The notes beneath the pieces were generated by a model that saw only the letters and a program-made list of their open reading frames with translations, was not told the origin of the DNA and made no database searches. This document shows, in pieces, positions 26,530 to 33,880 of a DNA stretch of 33,880 nt. Location of the stretch: NCBI GenBank assembly GCA_016927115.1, contig JAFGNH010000090.1:1-33880 (forward strand), written 5' to 3'. The number at the start of each line of letters is the position of its first letter. Within the stretch, counting starts at the first letter, position 1. Origin of the DNA: Anaerolineales bacterium (GTDB lineage Bacteria > Chloroflexota > Anaerolineae > Anaerolineales > E44-bin32). The translations under genes and the position numbers were made by a program.

Positions 26530-29500
26530 ATGGCATCATCCTCTAATCAGAAGTGGTATTCAAGAATTCCGGATGCGTACACCCTTCCTACGCTTATCGA
26601 AGTACAACTTGATTCATTTCACTGGCTGCAATCCGAAGGGCTGACCGAACTGTTTAACGAAATTACTCCGATTGAATCCTATAGTCATGGAATGAAGTTA
26701 TTCTTTCCGAGCAATACACCTGAGAGCAGGGATTTTGATCTGCAGTTCCGGTTTGATGAACCTAAATTTGACCTCGAAGAATGTGTAGAACGGGATATGA
26801 CTTATGCAGCGCCGTTGAATGTATCTGTGCTGCTGGCGGGCCCGGAGGTACAGGAGCCTATCAAGCAGGAAATCTTCCTTGGAGATTTCCCGCTGATGAC
26901 CGAACAGGGAACCTTTGTCATCAATGGCACAGAGCGAGTGGTTGTTTCACAGCTGATCCGCTCACCAGGCGTGTACTTTGAAACCACGGAAGATCGGACA
27001 ACTGGACGCCAGCTGGCCGCGGCCAAACTGATCCCCGATCGTGGCGCATGGATGGAATTTGAAACCAGGAAGAGCGATTACATCACGCTCAAGTTCAATC
27101 GGAAACGTACTGTCCCGATTACAATCCTGCTGCGGGCGCTTGCGGCAGTACAGGATGATCTTGAAGATTCACCCATTAAAGAGGGAACAGAGGATGAACT
27201 GCTGGCCCTCTTTGCCGAAGCGGATAATAATCCTGATCATCCATATATTCTTTCAACTATACGCCAGGAACCAACATGGGAAGTGAAAGAAGGACGGACA
27301 ATAGCTGAAGAAGCGCTGCTGGAGTTTTACCGCAGAATGCGTCCCGGTGATCCTCCCACACTGGATAATGCACGAGAATACCTCTTTGACCAGCTTTTCG
27401 ATCAGCGGCGGTACGATCTGGAACGGGTAGGCCGATACAAGCTGAACCAGAAGCTTGAATTAACTGAGCACGTCCCGTTATCACACCGCACTGTCAGTAA
27501 GTGGGACCTTTTCAAACTTGTTGAGCGCATAATCCTGATCAATAACGGCGAGATTGCTCCGGACGATATTGACCACCTCGGCAACCGCCGGGTGAAAACT
27601 GTTGGTGAACTGATCCAGGCGAAGCTTCGGGTCGGTTTGCGCAGGATGGAACGGGTCATCCTTGAGCGCATGTCCATCAGTGAGCAGGATCAATTGACAC
27701 CAATTTCACTGATAAACATTCGTCCGGTTGTTGCCTCACTGCGCGAGTTTTTTGGTTCCAGCCAGCTCTCACAGTTCATGGATCAGACCAACCCGCTGGC
27801 GGAACTTCGCCACAAACGTACATTATCTGCACTTGGACCAGGCGGCTTGCGCAGGGAGCGAGCCGGTTTCGATGTCCGTGATGTTCACCATTCCCATTAC
27901 GGCCGTATCTGCCCGATTGAAACACCTGAAGGCCCAAACATTGGCCTGATCGGACGTCTGGCTTCTTATGCGAAAGTTAACCCTTATGGTTTTATTGAAA
28001 CGCCTTATCGAAAAGTGATAAGGGGATTAAAACCCGACGATCCGGGACTGATTGGTCGTCAGCTGCGTGGCGATCTGGTTGATCCGACCAGTGAAGCAGT
28101 GATTGCCTCAGATGGCGAAGAAGTGACGGCGGCACTCGTAAAGAAGCTGAAAAAAGTAAAGGAGTCCATTCCGATAGTGCCTTTCGTATCCAATGAGATT
28201 ATCTACCTCACGGCAGATGTTGAGGACCGTTATCGGATAGCCCAGGCCAATGCTCCCCTGAATACCAAGGGCGAGTATATACGCTCGCGAGTATCCTGCC
28301 GTATCCGGGGTGAATTCCAGTTTGCCCGCCCGGAAGCCATCGATTATATGGATGTCGCTCCACGACAGATTGTGGGAGTGAGTGCTTCCCTGATCCCATT
28401 TCTTGAGCATGATGATGCCAATCGCGCTCTGATGGGATCCAACATGCAGACTCAGGCTGTCCCGTTGATCAAGCCTGAGGTGCCGATCGTATCAACAGGC
28501 ATGGAACGACCTGCTGCAGTTGACTCAGGGCAGGTTGTGCTCTCCGATGTGGAAGGTGAAGTTGAGTCCGTAACAGGGCGTCAGGTTATTGTGCGGCAGG
28601 GGAATACCCATCGGACGTACAATCTGCGCAAGTATAACCGTTCAAATCAAAGCACCTGCATTGACCAGCGGCCTGCAGTGGTTAAGGGGCAACGTGTTAA
28701 GGTAGGTGACGTGATCGCGGATTCCTCTTCCACCGAGAATGGTGAACTGGCTCTTGGACAGAATGTGCTGGCCGCGTTCATCTCCTGGGAAGGTGGCAAC
28801 TATGAGGATGCAATCCTGATTTCTGAACGATTAGTACGCGAAGACCTTTTCACCTCTGTTCATATTGAGAAACATGAAGTTGAGGCCCGTGATACAAAAC
28901 TTGGGCCGGAAGAAATTACCTATGATATCCCCAATGTCGGTGAGGATGCCCTGCGCGACCTGAATGAAGATGGAATCATCAGGGTAGGAGCGGAAGTCAA
29001 TCCAAATGATATCCTGGTCGGGAAAATTACACCGAAGGGTGAAAAAGAGCTGACTCCGGAAGAGAAACTGCTGCGGGCAATCTTCGGCGAGAAAGCACGC
29101 GAAGTAAAAGATACCTCTCTGCGTATGCCACATGGTGAACGCGGAAAAGTCGTGGATGTAAAAGTGTTTACCCGCGAGGAGCACCGCGACCTGCCAGCCG
29201 GCGTGGAGAAAATGGTGCGTGTAGCTGTAGCTCAGAAGCGGAAGGCGACCGAAGGCGACAAAATGGCTGGTCGTCACGGCAACAAGGGTGTGATCTCCAA
29301 AGTGGTTCCTATTGCGGACATGCCGTTTCTGGAGGATGGGACCCCGGTGGACCTTATTCTGAATCCACTAGGAGTGCCCGGGCGAATGAATATTGGCCAG
29401 GTGCTGGAGGCTCATCTGGGATGGGCTGCCAGCCGGCTCGATTTCAGGGCAGTTACACCTGTATTTGACGGGGCGCATGAGCTTGAGATTGAAGCTGAGC

Positions 29501-30438
29501 TGGCCCGTGCCTGGATGATCGATCAGGCCTGGCGGGAAATTTCCGAAAAAGCCTGGAAGTGGTTAAAGGATGAAGGTTATTATGAGGAAGAAGCCTTTGA
29601 AGATGATGATGAAGTCCGCAGCTTGTATTTGAAGAGCCTGCTGGATCCAAAAGTCTATGACCTTGACCGGTTGACCACTGATCGGGTTTATGCCCGCAGG
29701 GTAGCACTGCAAACTTGGCTGCGCAATCAGGACTATGACCCCATCGGCATCCTGCATTTTGAAGATGAACCGCTTTCGCAAACCGAACGTGATGACCGCA
29801 GCGCAGCTGCAGTCGATGCCTGCCTGGCACTCTGGATTGAGCGGGTTCAAGGTTCCCGCAGCAAGAAAACCGGCGAGAAACTACGCGAGGCTGCGATGGA
29901 AGCGATGCTGGAAACAGGCCAGTCTGTTCCGATCCTGGGCAAACAGACCCTGTATGATGGAAAAACCGGACAACCCTTCGATCAGGCAGTAACTTCAGGG
30001 ATTGTTTTGATGATGAAGCTGCATCACCTTGTTGAAGATAAGGTGCATGCTCGCTCCACGGGCCCGTACTCACTGGTGACCCAGCAGCCGCTGGGTGGTA
30101 AAGCCCAATTCGGCGGCCAGCGTTTCGGCGAGATGGAGGTGTGGGCGTTGGAAGCCTATGGTGCCGCACACAGCCTGCAGGAAATGCTTACGGTCAAATC
30201 CGATGATGTTCAGGGGCGGGTTAAAACGTATGAAGCGATTGTGAAGGGCGAGGCAGTTGACGAACCCGGAGTTCCAGCCTCCTTCCGGGTATTGGTGAAG
30301 GAGCTGCAGAGTCTTGGATTGGCTGTTGAAGCGATCAGTGAGGAAGGTGAAGTTGTTCGCTTCGGCAAGGAGCAGGACCGAACCAGGCCGCCGCGTCTGG
30401 GATTGGGACTGCTGGACATGGATACACCTGGTTTCTAG
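26530..30438 (+). CDS. rpoB: DNA-directed RNA polymerase beta subunit
   Basis: A 1302-aa catalytic subunit of RNA polymerase, complete from ATG with GGAG upstream. Seen: the fork/rifampicin region [20 protein letters not shown] continuing to SALGPGGL (near residues 410-440), [57 protein letters not shown], and the C-terminal [13 protein letters not shown] clamp anchor. Two points are odd. The residue equivalent to E. coli Arg529 is Thr (codon 27820-27822). Between PVFDGA (ending at residue 982) and GKQTLYDG (from 1137) lie about 154 residues, where E. coli has under 20; this insertion is charged and helical. Neither rplJL precedes nor rpoC follows. The gene has its own promoter(s). Confidence 0.98.
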   Translation: MASSSNQKWYSRIPDAYTLPTLIEVQLDSFHWLQSEGLTELFNEITPIESYSHGMKLFFPSNTPESRDFDLQFRFDEPKFDLEECVERDMTYAAPLNVSVLLAGPEVQEPIKQEIFLGDFPLMTEQGTFVINGTERVVVSQLIRSPGVYFETTEDRTTGRQLAAAKLIPDRGAWMEFETRKSDYITLKFNRKRTVPITILLRALAAVQDDLEDSPIKEGTEDELLALFAEADNNPDHPYILSTIRQEPTWEVKEGRTIAEEALLEFYRRMRPGDPPTLDNAREYLFDQLFDQRRYDLERVGRYKLNQKLELTEHVPLSHRTVSKWDLFKLVERIILINNGEIAPDDIDHLGNRRVKTVGELIQAKLRVGLRRMERVILERMSISEQDQLTPISLINIRPVVASLREFFGSSQLSQFMDQTNPLAELRHKRTLSALGPGGLRRERAGFDVRDVHHSHYGRICPIETPEGPNIGLIGRLASYAKVNPYGFIETPYRKVIRGLKPDDPGLIGRQLRGDLVDPTSEAVIASDGEEVTAALVKKLKKVKESIPIVPFVSNEIIYLTADVEDRYRIAQANAPLNTKGEYIRSRVSCRIRGEFQFARPEAIDYMDVAPRQIVGVSASLIPFLEHDDANRALMGSNMQTQAVPLIKPEVPIVSTGMERPAAVDSGQVVLSDVEGEVESVTGRQVIVRQGNTHRTYNLRKYNRSNQSTCIDQRPAVVKGQRVKVGDVIADSSSTENGELALGQNVLAAFISWEGGNYEDAILISERLVREDLFTSVHIEKHEVEARDTKLGPEEITYDIPNVGEDALRDLNEDGIIRVGAEVNPNDILVGKITPKGEKELTPEEKLLRAIFGEKAREVKDTSLRMPHGERGKVVDVKVFTREEHRDLPAGVEKMVRVAVAQKRKATEGDKMAGRHGNKGVISKVVPIADMPFLEDGTPVDLILNPLGVPGRMNIGQVLEAHLGWAASRLDFRAVTPVFDGAHELEIEAELARAWMIDQAWREISEKAWKWLKDEGYYEEEAFEDDDEVRSLYLKSLLDPKVYDLDRLTTDRVYARRVALQTWLRNQDYDPIGILHFEDEPLSQTERDDRSAAAVDACLALWIERVQGSRSKKTGEKLREAAMEAMLETGQSVPILGKQTLYDGKTGQPFDQAVTSGIVLMMKLHHLVEDKVHARSTGPYSLVTQQPLGGKAQFGGQRFGEMEVWALEAYGAAHSLQEMLTVKSDDVQGRVKTYEAIVKGEAVDEPGVPASFRVLVKELQSLGLAVEAISEEGEVVRFGKEQDRTRPPRLGLGLLDMDTPGF

Positions 30439-30480
30439 GAACAGGGACTTTGCATGGGTTGAAATGCGGGGCAGGATTGC

Positions 30481-30509
30481 TTGACGCCCTTAAACACGCA
30501 TGGTAGAAT
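30481..30509 (+). promoter_or_regulatory. Promoter of the rpsL-rpsG-fusA-tuf (str) operon
   Basis: TTGACG (30481-30486), a 17-bp spacer, and TAGAAT (30504-30509), with an extended -10 TG-G. Transcription would begin near 30516, after the rpoB stop, and would give a structured leader of about 150 nt. Confidence 0.82.
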
Positions 30510-30533
30510 CCCAACCCATTGTTCGAATTCAGG

Positions 30534-30646
30534 CAGTCAGAAGGGCAGCCTTCCTGACTGAATAGAATAATCAAAGCAAGAATGCAGAGGCCATCGAAAC
30601 AAGCGGTGGCCTCGCTATGTGGGAAGCGGATCGGGGCTTTGGCCCC
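30534..30646 (+). promoter_or_regulatory. Structured leader of the str operon: three consecutive hairpins
   Basis: Hairpin 1: CAGTCAGAAGG (30534-30544) pairs with CCTT-c-CTGACTG (30549-30560), 11 bp with one bulge and loop GCAG. Hairpin 2: GAGGCCATCG (30587-30596) pairs with CGGTGGCCTC (30604-30613), 10 bp with one G-U. Hairpin 3: GGGGC-TTTG-GCCCC (30633-30646) followed by CTTTGT, ending 13 nt before the GGAGG of rpsL. None has a long T-tract. The arrangement could serve as a ribosomal-protein binding leader, but no known motif was recognised. Confidence 0.55.
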
Positions 30647-30669
30647 CTTTGTAACAGATGGAGGATAGT

Positions 30670-31086
30670 GTGCCTACAATTAACCAGTTAGTTCGAAAAG
30701 GACGTAAAGTAAAACGTTCCAAGAGCACGGCTCCTGCGCTGCAGTATATCTACAACTCAATGAAGCAGCGGCGTATTACTCAGCCCAAGGGCGCACCACA
30801 GAAGCGTGGTGTTTGTACGCAGGTTCGAACCCAGACGCCGAAAAAACCGAACTCAGCGCTGCGGAAGGTTGCCCGTGTTCGTCTGTCAAATGGTATTGAA
30901 GTCAGTGCTTATATACCCGGTGAAGGACACACACTGCAGGAGCACTCTGTAGTTCTGGTGCGCGGAGGCAGGGTGAAGGATCTTCCTGGTGTTCGCTACC
31001 ATATTATTCGAGGTACGCTTGATAGCACCGGTGTGGATGGGCGTATGCAGGGACGTTCCAAGTACGGCGGTAAACGCCCGAAGTGA
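30670..31086 (+). CDS. rpsL: 30S ribosomal protein S12
   Basis: A 138-aa protein of the 30S decoding centre. The start is GTG at 30670 ([13 protein letters not shown]), with GGAGG 5 nt upstream, rather than the ATG at 30658 that overlaps this ribosome site. Conserved [20 protein letters not shown] and [20 protein letters not shown] are intact, including the lysines where streptomycin-resistance changes occur elsewhere. It has the short extra segment before PQKRGVC ([16 protein letters not shown]) also present in Gram-positive S12 proteins and absent from E. coli. It is the first gene of the str operon, 63 bp before rpsG. Confidence 0.97.
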   Translation: MPTINQLVRKGRKVKRSKSTAPALQYIYNSMKQRRITQPKGAPQKRGVCTQVRTQTPKKPNSALRKVARVRLSNGIEVSAYIPGEGHTLQEHSVVLVRGGRVKDLPGVRYHIIRGTLDSTGVDGRMQGRSKYGGKRPK

Positions 31087-31149
31087 TCGAACCATTTCAA
31101 GCCGTCAGGCGAAAGCAGTCTGATGGACTATCTTGTGTGGAGCAAGTAA

Positions 31150-31617
31150 ATGCGACGGACAAAACCAGAACGACGAAAAGTTCAACCCGATGTGAAATAT
31201 AACAGCATACTGCTGCAGCATTTTATTAATCGGTTGATGAAAGATGGGAAGAAAAGCACCGCTCGGCGCGTGGTTTATGATGCGTTTGAAATCATGGAAA
31301 CCCGGGCCAAGCAGAACCCGTTGGAGCTGTTTGAGAATGCTATCCACAATGTGGAACCGATCCTTGAGGTAAAACCCCGCCGTGTCGGCGGCGCAACCTA
31401 CCAGGTTCCCATGGAAGTGGATACTCATCGACGGATGACTCTGGCTATGCGATGGATTCTGGCTGCAGCACGTTCACGCAGCGGAAGAGCAATGGCGGAA
31501 TGTCTGGCTGATGAGTTGCTGGATGCCGCAAACAAGACCGGAACTGCAATCAAGAAGCGAGAAGAAACTCATCGTATGGCAGAAGCCAACAGGGCTTTTG
31601 CGCACTATCGCTTCTAA
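31150..31617 (+). CDS. rpsG: 30S ribosomal protein S7
   Basis: A 155-aa primary assembly protein of the 30S head, of normal length. Conserved [28 protein letters not shown]-type helix [28 protein letters not shown] and the C-terminal [21 protein letters not shown] are all visible. GGAG 8 nt before the ATG supports the start. It follows rpsL by 63 bp and precedes fusA by 38 bp in the classical order. In E. coli, S7 represses this operon by binding the rpsL-rpsG spacer. I see no obvious equivalent structure in the short spacer here. Confidence 0.97.
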   Translation: MRRTKPERRKVQPDVKYNSILLQHFINRLMKDGKKSTARRVVYDAFEIMETRAKQNPLELFENAIHNVEPILEVKPRRVGGATYQVPMEVDTHRRMTLAMRWILAAARSRSGRAMAECLADELLDAANKTGTAIKKREETHRMAEANRAFAHYRF

Positions 31618-31655
31618 CGGAGGCAGCTGCCCGGTGGGTGGTTGGTGGATATTTT

Positions 31656-33728
31656 ATGGATCGTGAATTTCCTTTAGAGCGGTATCGAAACATCGGCATC
31701 ATAGCACATATTGATGCCGGGAAAACCACAACCACCGAGAGAGTACTTTACTATTCCGGAAGAACCCATCGGATCGGTTCCGTGGATAACGGCACTACGG
31801 TGACTGATTGGATGGATCAGGAGCGGGAGCGTGGTATCACTATTGTCTCCGCTTCTGTGACCACAATGTGGAAAGACTACATTGTCAATCTGATTGATAC
31901 TCCGGGGCATATCGATTTTACTGCTGAAGTACAGCGTTCACTGCGGGTGCTCGATGGTGGCGTGGTTGTATTTGATGCCGTCCAGGGTGTTGAGCCTCAG
32001 TCAGAAACGGTATGGCGACAGGCAGATCGATACCAAGTCCCCCGGATCTGCTTTGTTAACAAAATGGACCGGGTCGGCGCGTCCTATGAACGTACGATCG
32101 AGATGATCGAGGAACGCCTGGGAGCAAACCCTATCGCTGTTCAGATGCCGATAGGCTCGGAGTCAGATTTCCGGGGTGTGATTGACCTGATCGATAATAA
32201 GATGATTATCTGGACAGATGAAGATGGTCTTGAACCAGCTGTCAGCGATGTCTCGGTGGAATTTCAAAAGCAGGCTGCCGAGCGTCGAGCCCGGATGATT
32301 GAGAAGATTGCTGAAACCGACGACGAACTCACGATGAAATATCTTGAGGGCGGCAGTTTCAGCGACGAAGAACTGAAGGTGGGGCTGCGTAAGGCAGTTC
32401 TGGCCGGCAAGGCTGCTCCGGTTTTTTGTGGCTCTTCTTTGCGGAATAAGGGTGTCCAACCGATGCTTGATGCTGTGGTGGACTATCTCCCTTCTCCGCT
32501 GGATGTACCGGCAGTAAAGGGAATAAAACCTGGCGAGGATGAGGAAGAGGTTGAACGCCAGGCGGATGATGATGCACCACTGAGTGCACTGGTCTTTAAA
32601 ATCGTGACAGATCCCTATGTGGGCAGGCTTGCATACTTCCGGGTTTATTCCGGCAAGATAAAGCGCGGCTCGACCGTCTATAACTCGAACAAGCAGAAAC
32701 GTGAACGGGTTGGGCGACTGCTGCGGATGTATGCTGACCGCCGGGAAGATATAGAGGAAGTACTGGCAGGGGATATCGCCGCTGTTCTCGGCATGAAGAA
32801 TACCTTCACCGGTGATACACTTTGTGATGCTTCCAATGCGGTTATCCTGGAAAATATCACTTTTCCGGAGCCAGTTATTTTCCTGGCGATTGAACCCAGA
32901 ACCATGATCGATCAGGATCGCATGTCGGAAGCACTGCAGAAACTTTCAGAGGAAGATCCTACCTTTAAAGTCGGCACGGATGAAAATACTGGCCAGACGG
33001 TTATCTGGGGTATGGGTGAGCTTCACCTTGAAGTGCTGATCGACCGCATGCAACGAGAATTCAAGGTGCAGGCGAACATCGGCCGGCCGAGAGTGGCTTA
33101 CAGGGAATCCATCTCGCAAGCTGTTTCGAAAGTTGAGCAGCGTTATGTGAAACAAACCGGTGGTCATGGCCAATATGGCCATGTGGTTTTCAATCTGGAA
33201 CCGGCGGCGGCGGGCTCAGGGGTTCTTTTTGAGGAATCCATAAAGGGAGGCACCATTCCGCGGGAATATATCCCCGCCATTCAGAAAGGTGTTTTCGAGG
33301 CTGCTGAAAGCGGTGTGCTGGCTGGATACCCGGTCACTGATGTGAAGGTAACGCTGGTCGATGGTTCCTTCCACGAGGTGGATTCGAGTGAACTGGCTTT
33401 CAAGGTGGCTGGATCCCTGGCTTTCAAGGAAGGTGTGCAGCGGGCGAAACCTATCCTGCTGGAACCGATCATGAAAGCCGAAGTGATCGTGCCTGATGCG
33501 AACCTGGGTGATGTTACAGGTAACCTGTCCGCTCGCAGGGCAGCTATTGAAGGTATAGAGGCTCGGCCGGGCGCTATGCAGGTAATCAAGGCAATGGTGC
33601 CGCTGGCAGAGATGTTTGGGTATGCGACCGATTTACGCTCCAGTACACAGGGGCGCGGTGTGTTCACAATGGAATATGACCATTATGAACAGGTAAGTGA
33701 GCAGGTGGCGAAAGCAATTCTATACTAG
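31656..33728 (+). CDS. fusA: Elongation factor G
   Basis: This 690-aa translational GTPase drives ribosomal translocation and, with RRF, ribosome recycling. G1 [14 protein letters not shown] (17-30), G2 region RERGITI, G3 DTPGHIDF and G4 NKMD are present, followed by domains II-V. Domain IV carries the tip loop region [12 protein letters not shown], and the C-terminus ends in [19 protein letters not shown]. The start at ATG 31656 has GGTGG about 7 nt upstream. The GTG at 31638 is 14 nt from the only GGAGG (31619-31623), which is too far, so I prefer 31656. It lies between rpsG and tuf in the str operon. Confidence 0.97.
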   Translation: MDREFPLERYRNIGIIAHIDAGKTTTTERVLYYSGRTHRIGSVDNGTTVTDWMDQERERGITIVSASVTTMWKDYIVNLIDTPGHIDFTAEVQRSLRVLDGGVVVFDAVQGVEPQSETVWRQADRYQVPRICFVNKMDRVGASYERTIEMIEERLGANPIAVQMPIGSESDFRGVIDLIDNKMIIWTDEDGLEPAVSDVSVEFQKQAAERRARMIEKIAETDDELTMKYLEGGSFSDEELKVGLRKAVLAGKAAPVFCGSSLRNKGVQPMLDAVVDYLPSPLDVPAVKGIKPGEDEEEVERQADDDAPLSALVFKIVTDPYVGRLAYFRVYSGKIKRGSTVYNSNKQKRERVGRLLRMYADRREDIEEVLAGDIAAVLGMKNTFTGDTLCDASNAVILENITFPEPVIFLAIEPRTMIDQDRMSEALQKLSEEDPTFKVGTDENTGQTVIWGMGELHLEVLIDRMQREFKVQANIGRPRVAYRESISQAVSKVEQRYVKQTGGHGQYGHVVFNLEPAAAGSGVLFEESIKGGTIPREYIPAIQKGVFEAAESGVLAGYPVTDVKVTLVDGSFHEVDSSELAFKVAGSLAFKEGVQRAKPILLEPIMKAEVIVPDANLGDVTGNLSARRAAIEGIEARPGAMQVIKAMVPLAEMFGYATDLRSSTQGRGVFTMEYDHYEQVSEQVAKAILY

Positions 33729-33793
33729 ATCCAATCATTTATTATTTACTTTCTGGTTGGAAACTCTGATAGTAGGAGTGGAGTAAGAAGAAG

Positions 33794-33880
33794 ATGGGAA
33801 AGCAAAAATTTGAGCGAAACAAACCGCATATGAATGTAGGGACCATGGGGCACATTGACCATGGGAAGACGACCCTGACA
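33794..33880 (+). CDS. tuf: Elongation factor Tu (5' fragment, cut by window end)
   Basis: The first 29 codons are present and read [20 protein letters not shown] followed by IDHGKTTLT, the EF-Tu N-terminus with the G1 nucleotide-binding motif GHIDHGKT. The purine-rich GGAGTAAGAAGAAG before the ATG includes the ribosome site. It follows fusA by 65 bp and completes the rpsL-rpsG-fusA-tuf order. The rest lies outside the window. Confidence 0.95.
   Translation, partial: MGKQKFERNKPHMNVGTMGHIDHGKTTLT

Noticed and set aside
29453..30169. 238-aa minus-strand open frame opposite rpoB
   Set aside because: It is antisense to the conserved RpoB C-terminus and low-complexity in composition; there is no ribosome site.

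Overview
The window looks like a chromosomal segment from a Chloroflexota bacterium, most probably of the Anaerolineae. This is an inference from three things: a fused transaldolase/glucose-6-phosphate isomerase, a tandem-dockerin surface protein beside Ser/Thr kinase signalling, and a GAAC-N4-GTTC SOS box at recA. No rRNA, tRNA, CRISPR array, insertion sequence or prophage gene was recognised. The genes I can assign are core metabolism, surface/envelope and information-processing genes.

Layout. 1-3037: an N-terminally anchored tandem-dockerin protein (frame open to the window edge), a small unknown protein, a two-helix membrane protein and an alpha/beta hydrolase. 3146-8412: a tight non-oxidative pentose-phosphate operon (transketolase, RpiB, fused transaldolase-PGI) closed by an intrinsic terminator. 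8611-10806: an orphan PD-(D/E)XK-like protein with a cysteine cluster, then a transmembrane Ser/Thr kinase. 10901-12463 (minus): an acyl-CoA synthetase, divergent from recA (12781-13854), which has a near-consensus promoter and a perfect SOS box. 14046-15815: a large membrane-anchored acidic, cysteine-rich protein of unknown function. 16091-17406: a methyltransferase, then a fluoride riboswitch candidate and crcB. 17449-21858 (minus): an MFS exporter, and a three-gene set of PfkB-family (adenosine-kinase-like) kinase, GNAT acetyltransferase and S-adenosylhomocysteine hydrolase. 22221-24662: a TPR lytic transglycosylase. 24727-25938 (minus): moeA. 26530-33880: rpoB, then rpsL-rpsG-fusA-tuf (tuf cut by the window end).

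How the genes work together. The sugar-phosphate operon links pentose phosphates to fructose-6-P and glucose-6-P through one fused polypeptide. AhcY releases adenosine plus homocysteine, and the kinase encoded in the same direction could remove the adenosine, which would make this a methyl-cycle salvage unit. recA is under a LexA-type operator. crcB appears to be switched by fluoride through an RNA whose pseudoknot strand can alternatively pair with the ribosome binding site. The transcription/translation cluster is unusual because rpoB has neither rplKAJL upstream nor rpoC downstream. rpoB and the str operon each have their own promoter, and the two promoters are nearly identical (TTGACG-N17-TAGAAT with TG-n in front of the -10).

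The items most worth a second look are the fluoride riboswitch with its apparent translational switch, the split rpoB/rpoC arrangement together with a large RpoB insertion and a changed rifampicin-pocket residue, the structured str-operon leader, the orphan cysteine-bearing PD-(D/E)XK protein, and the hairpin-containing leader of the adenosine/SAH salvage operon. All calls come from reading the sequence. No database search was possible.
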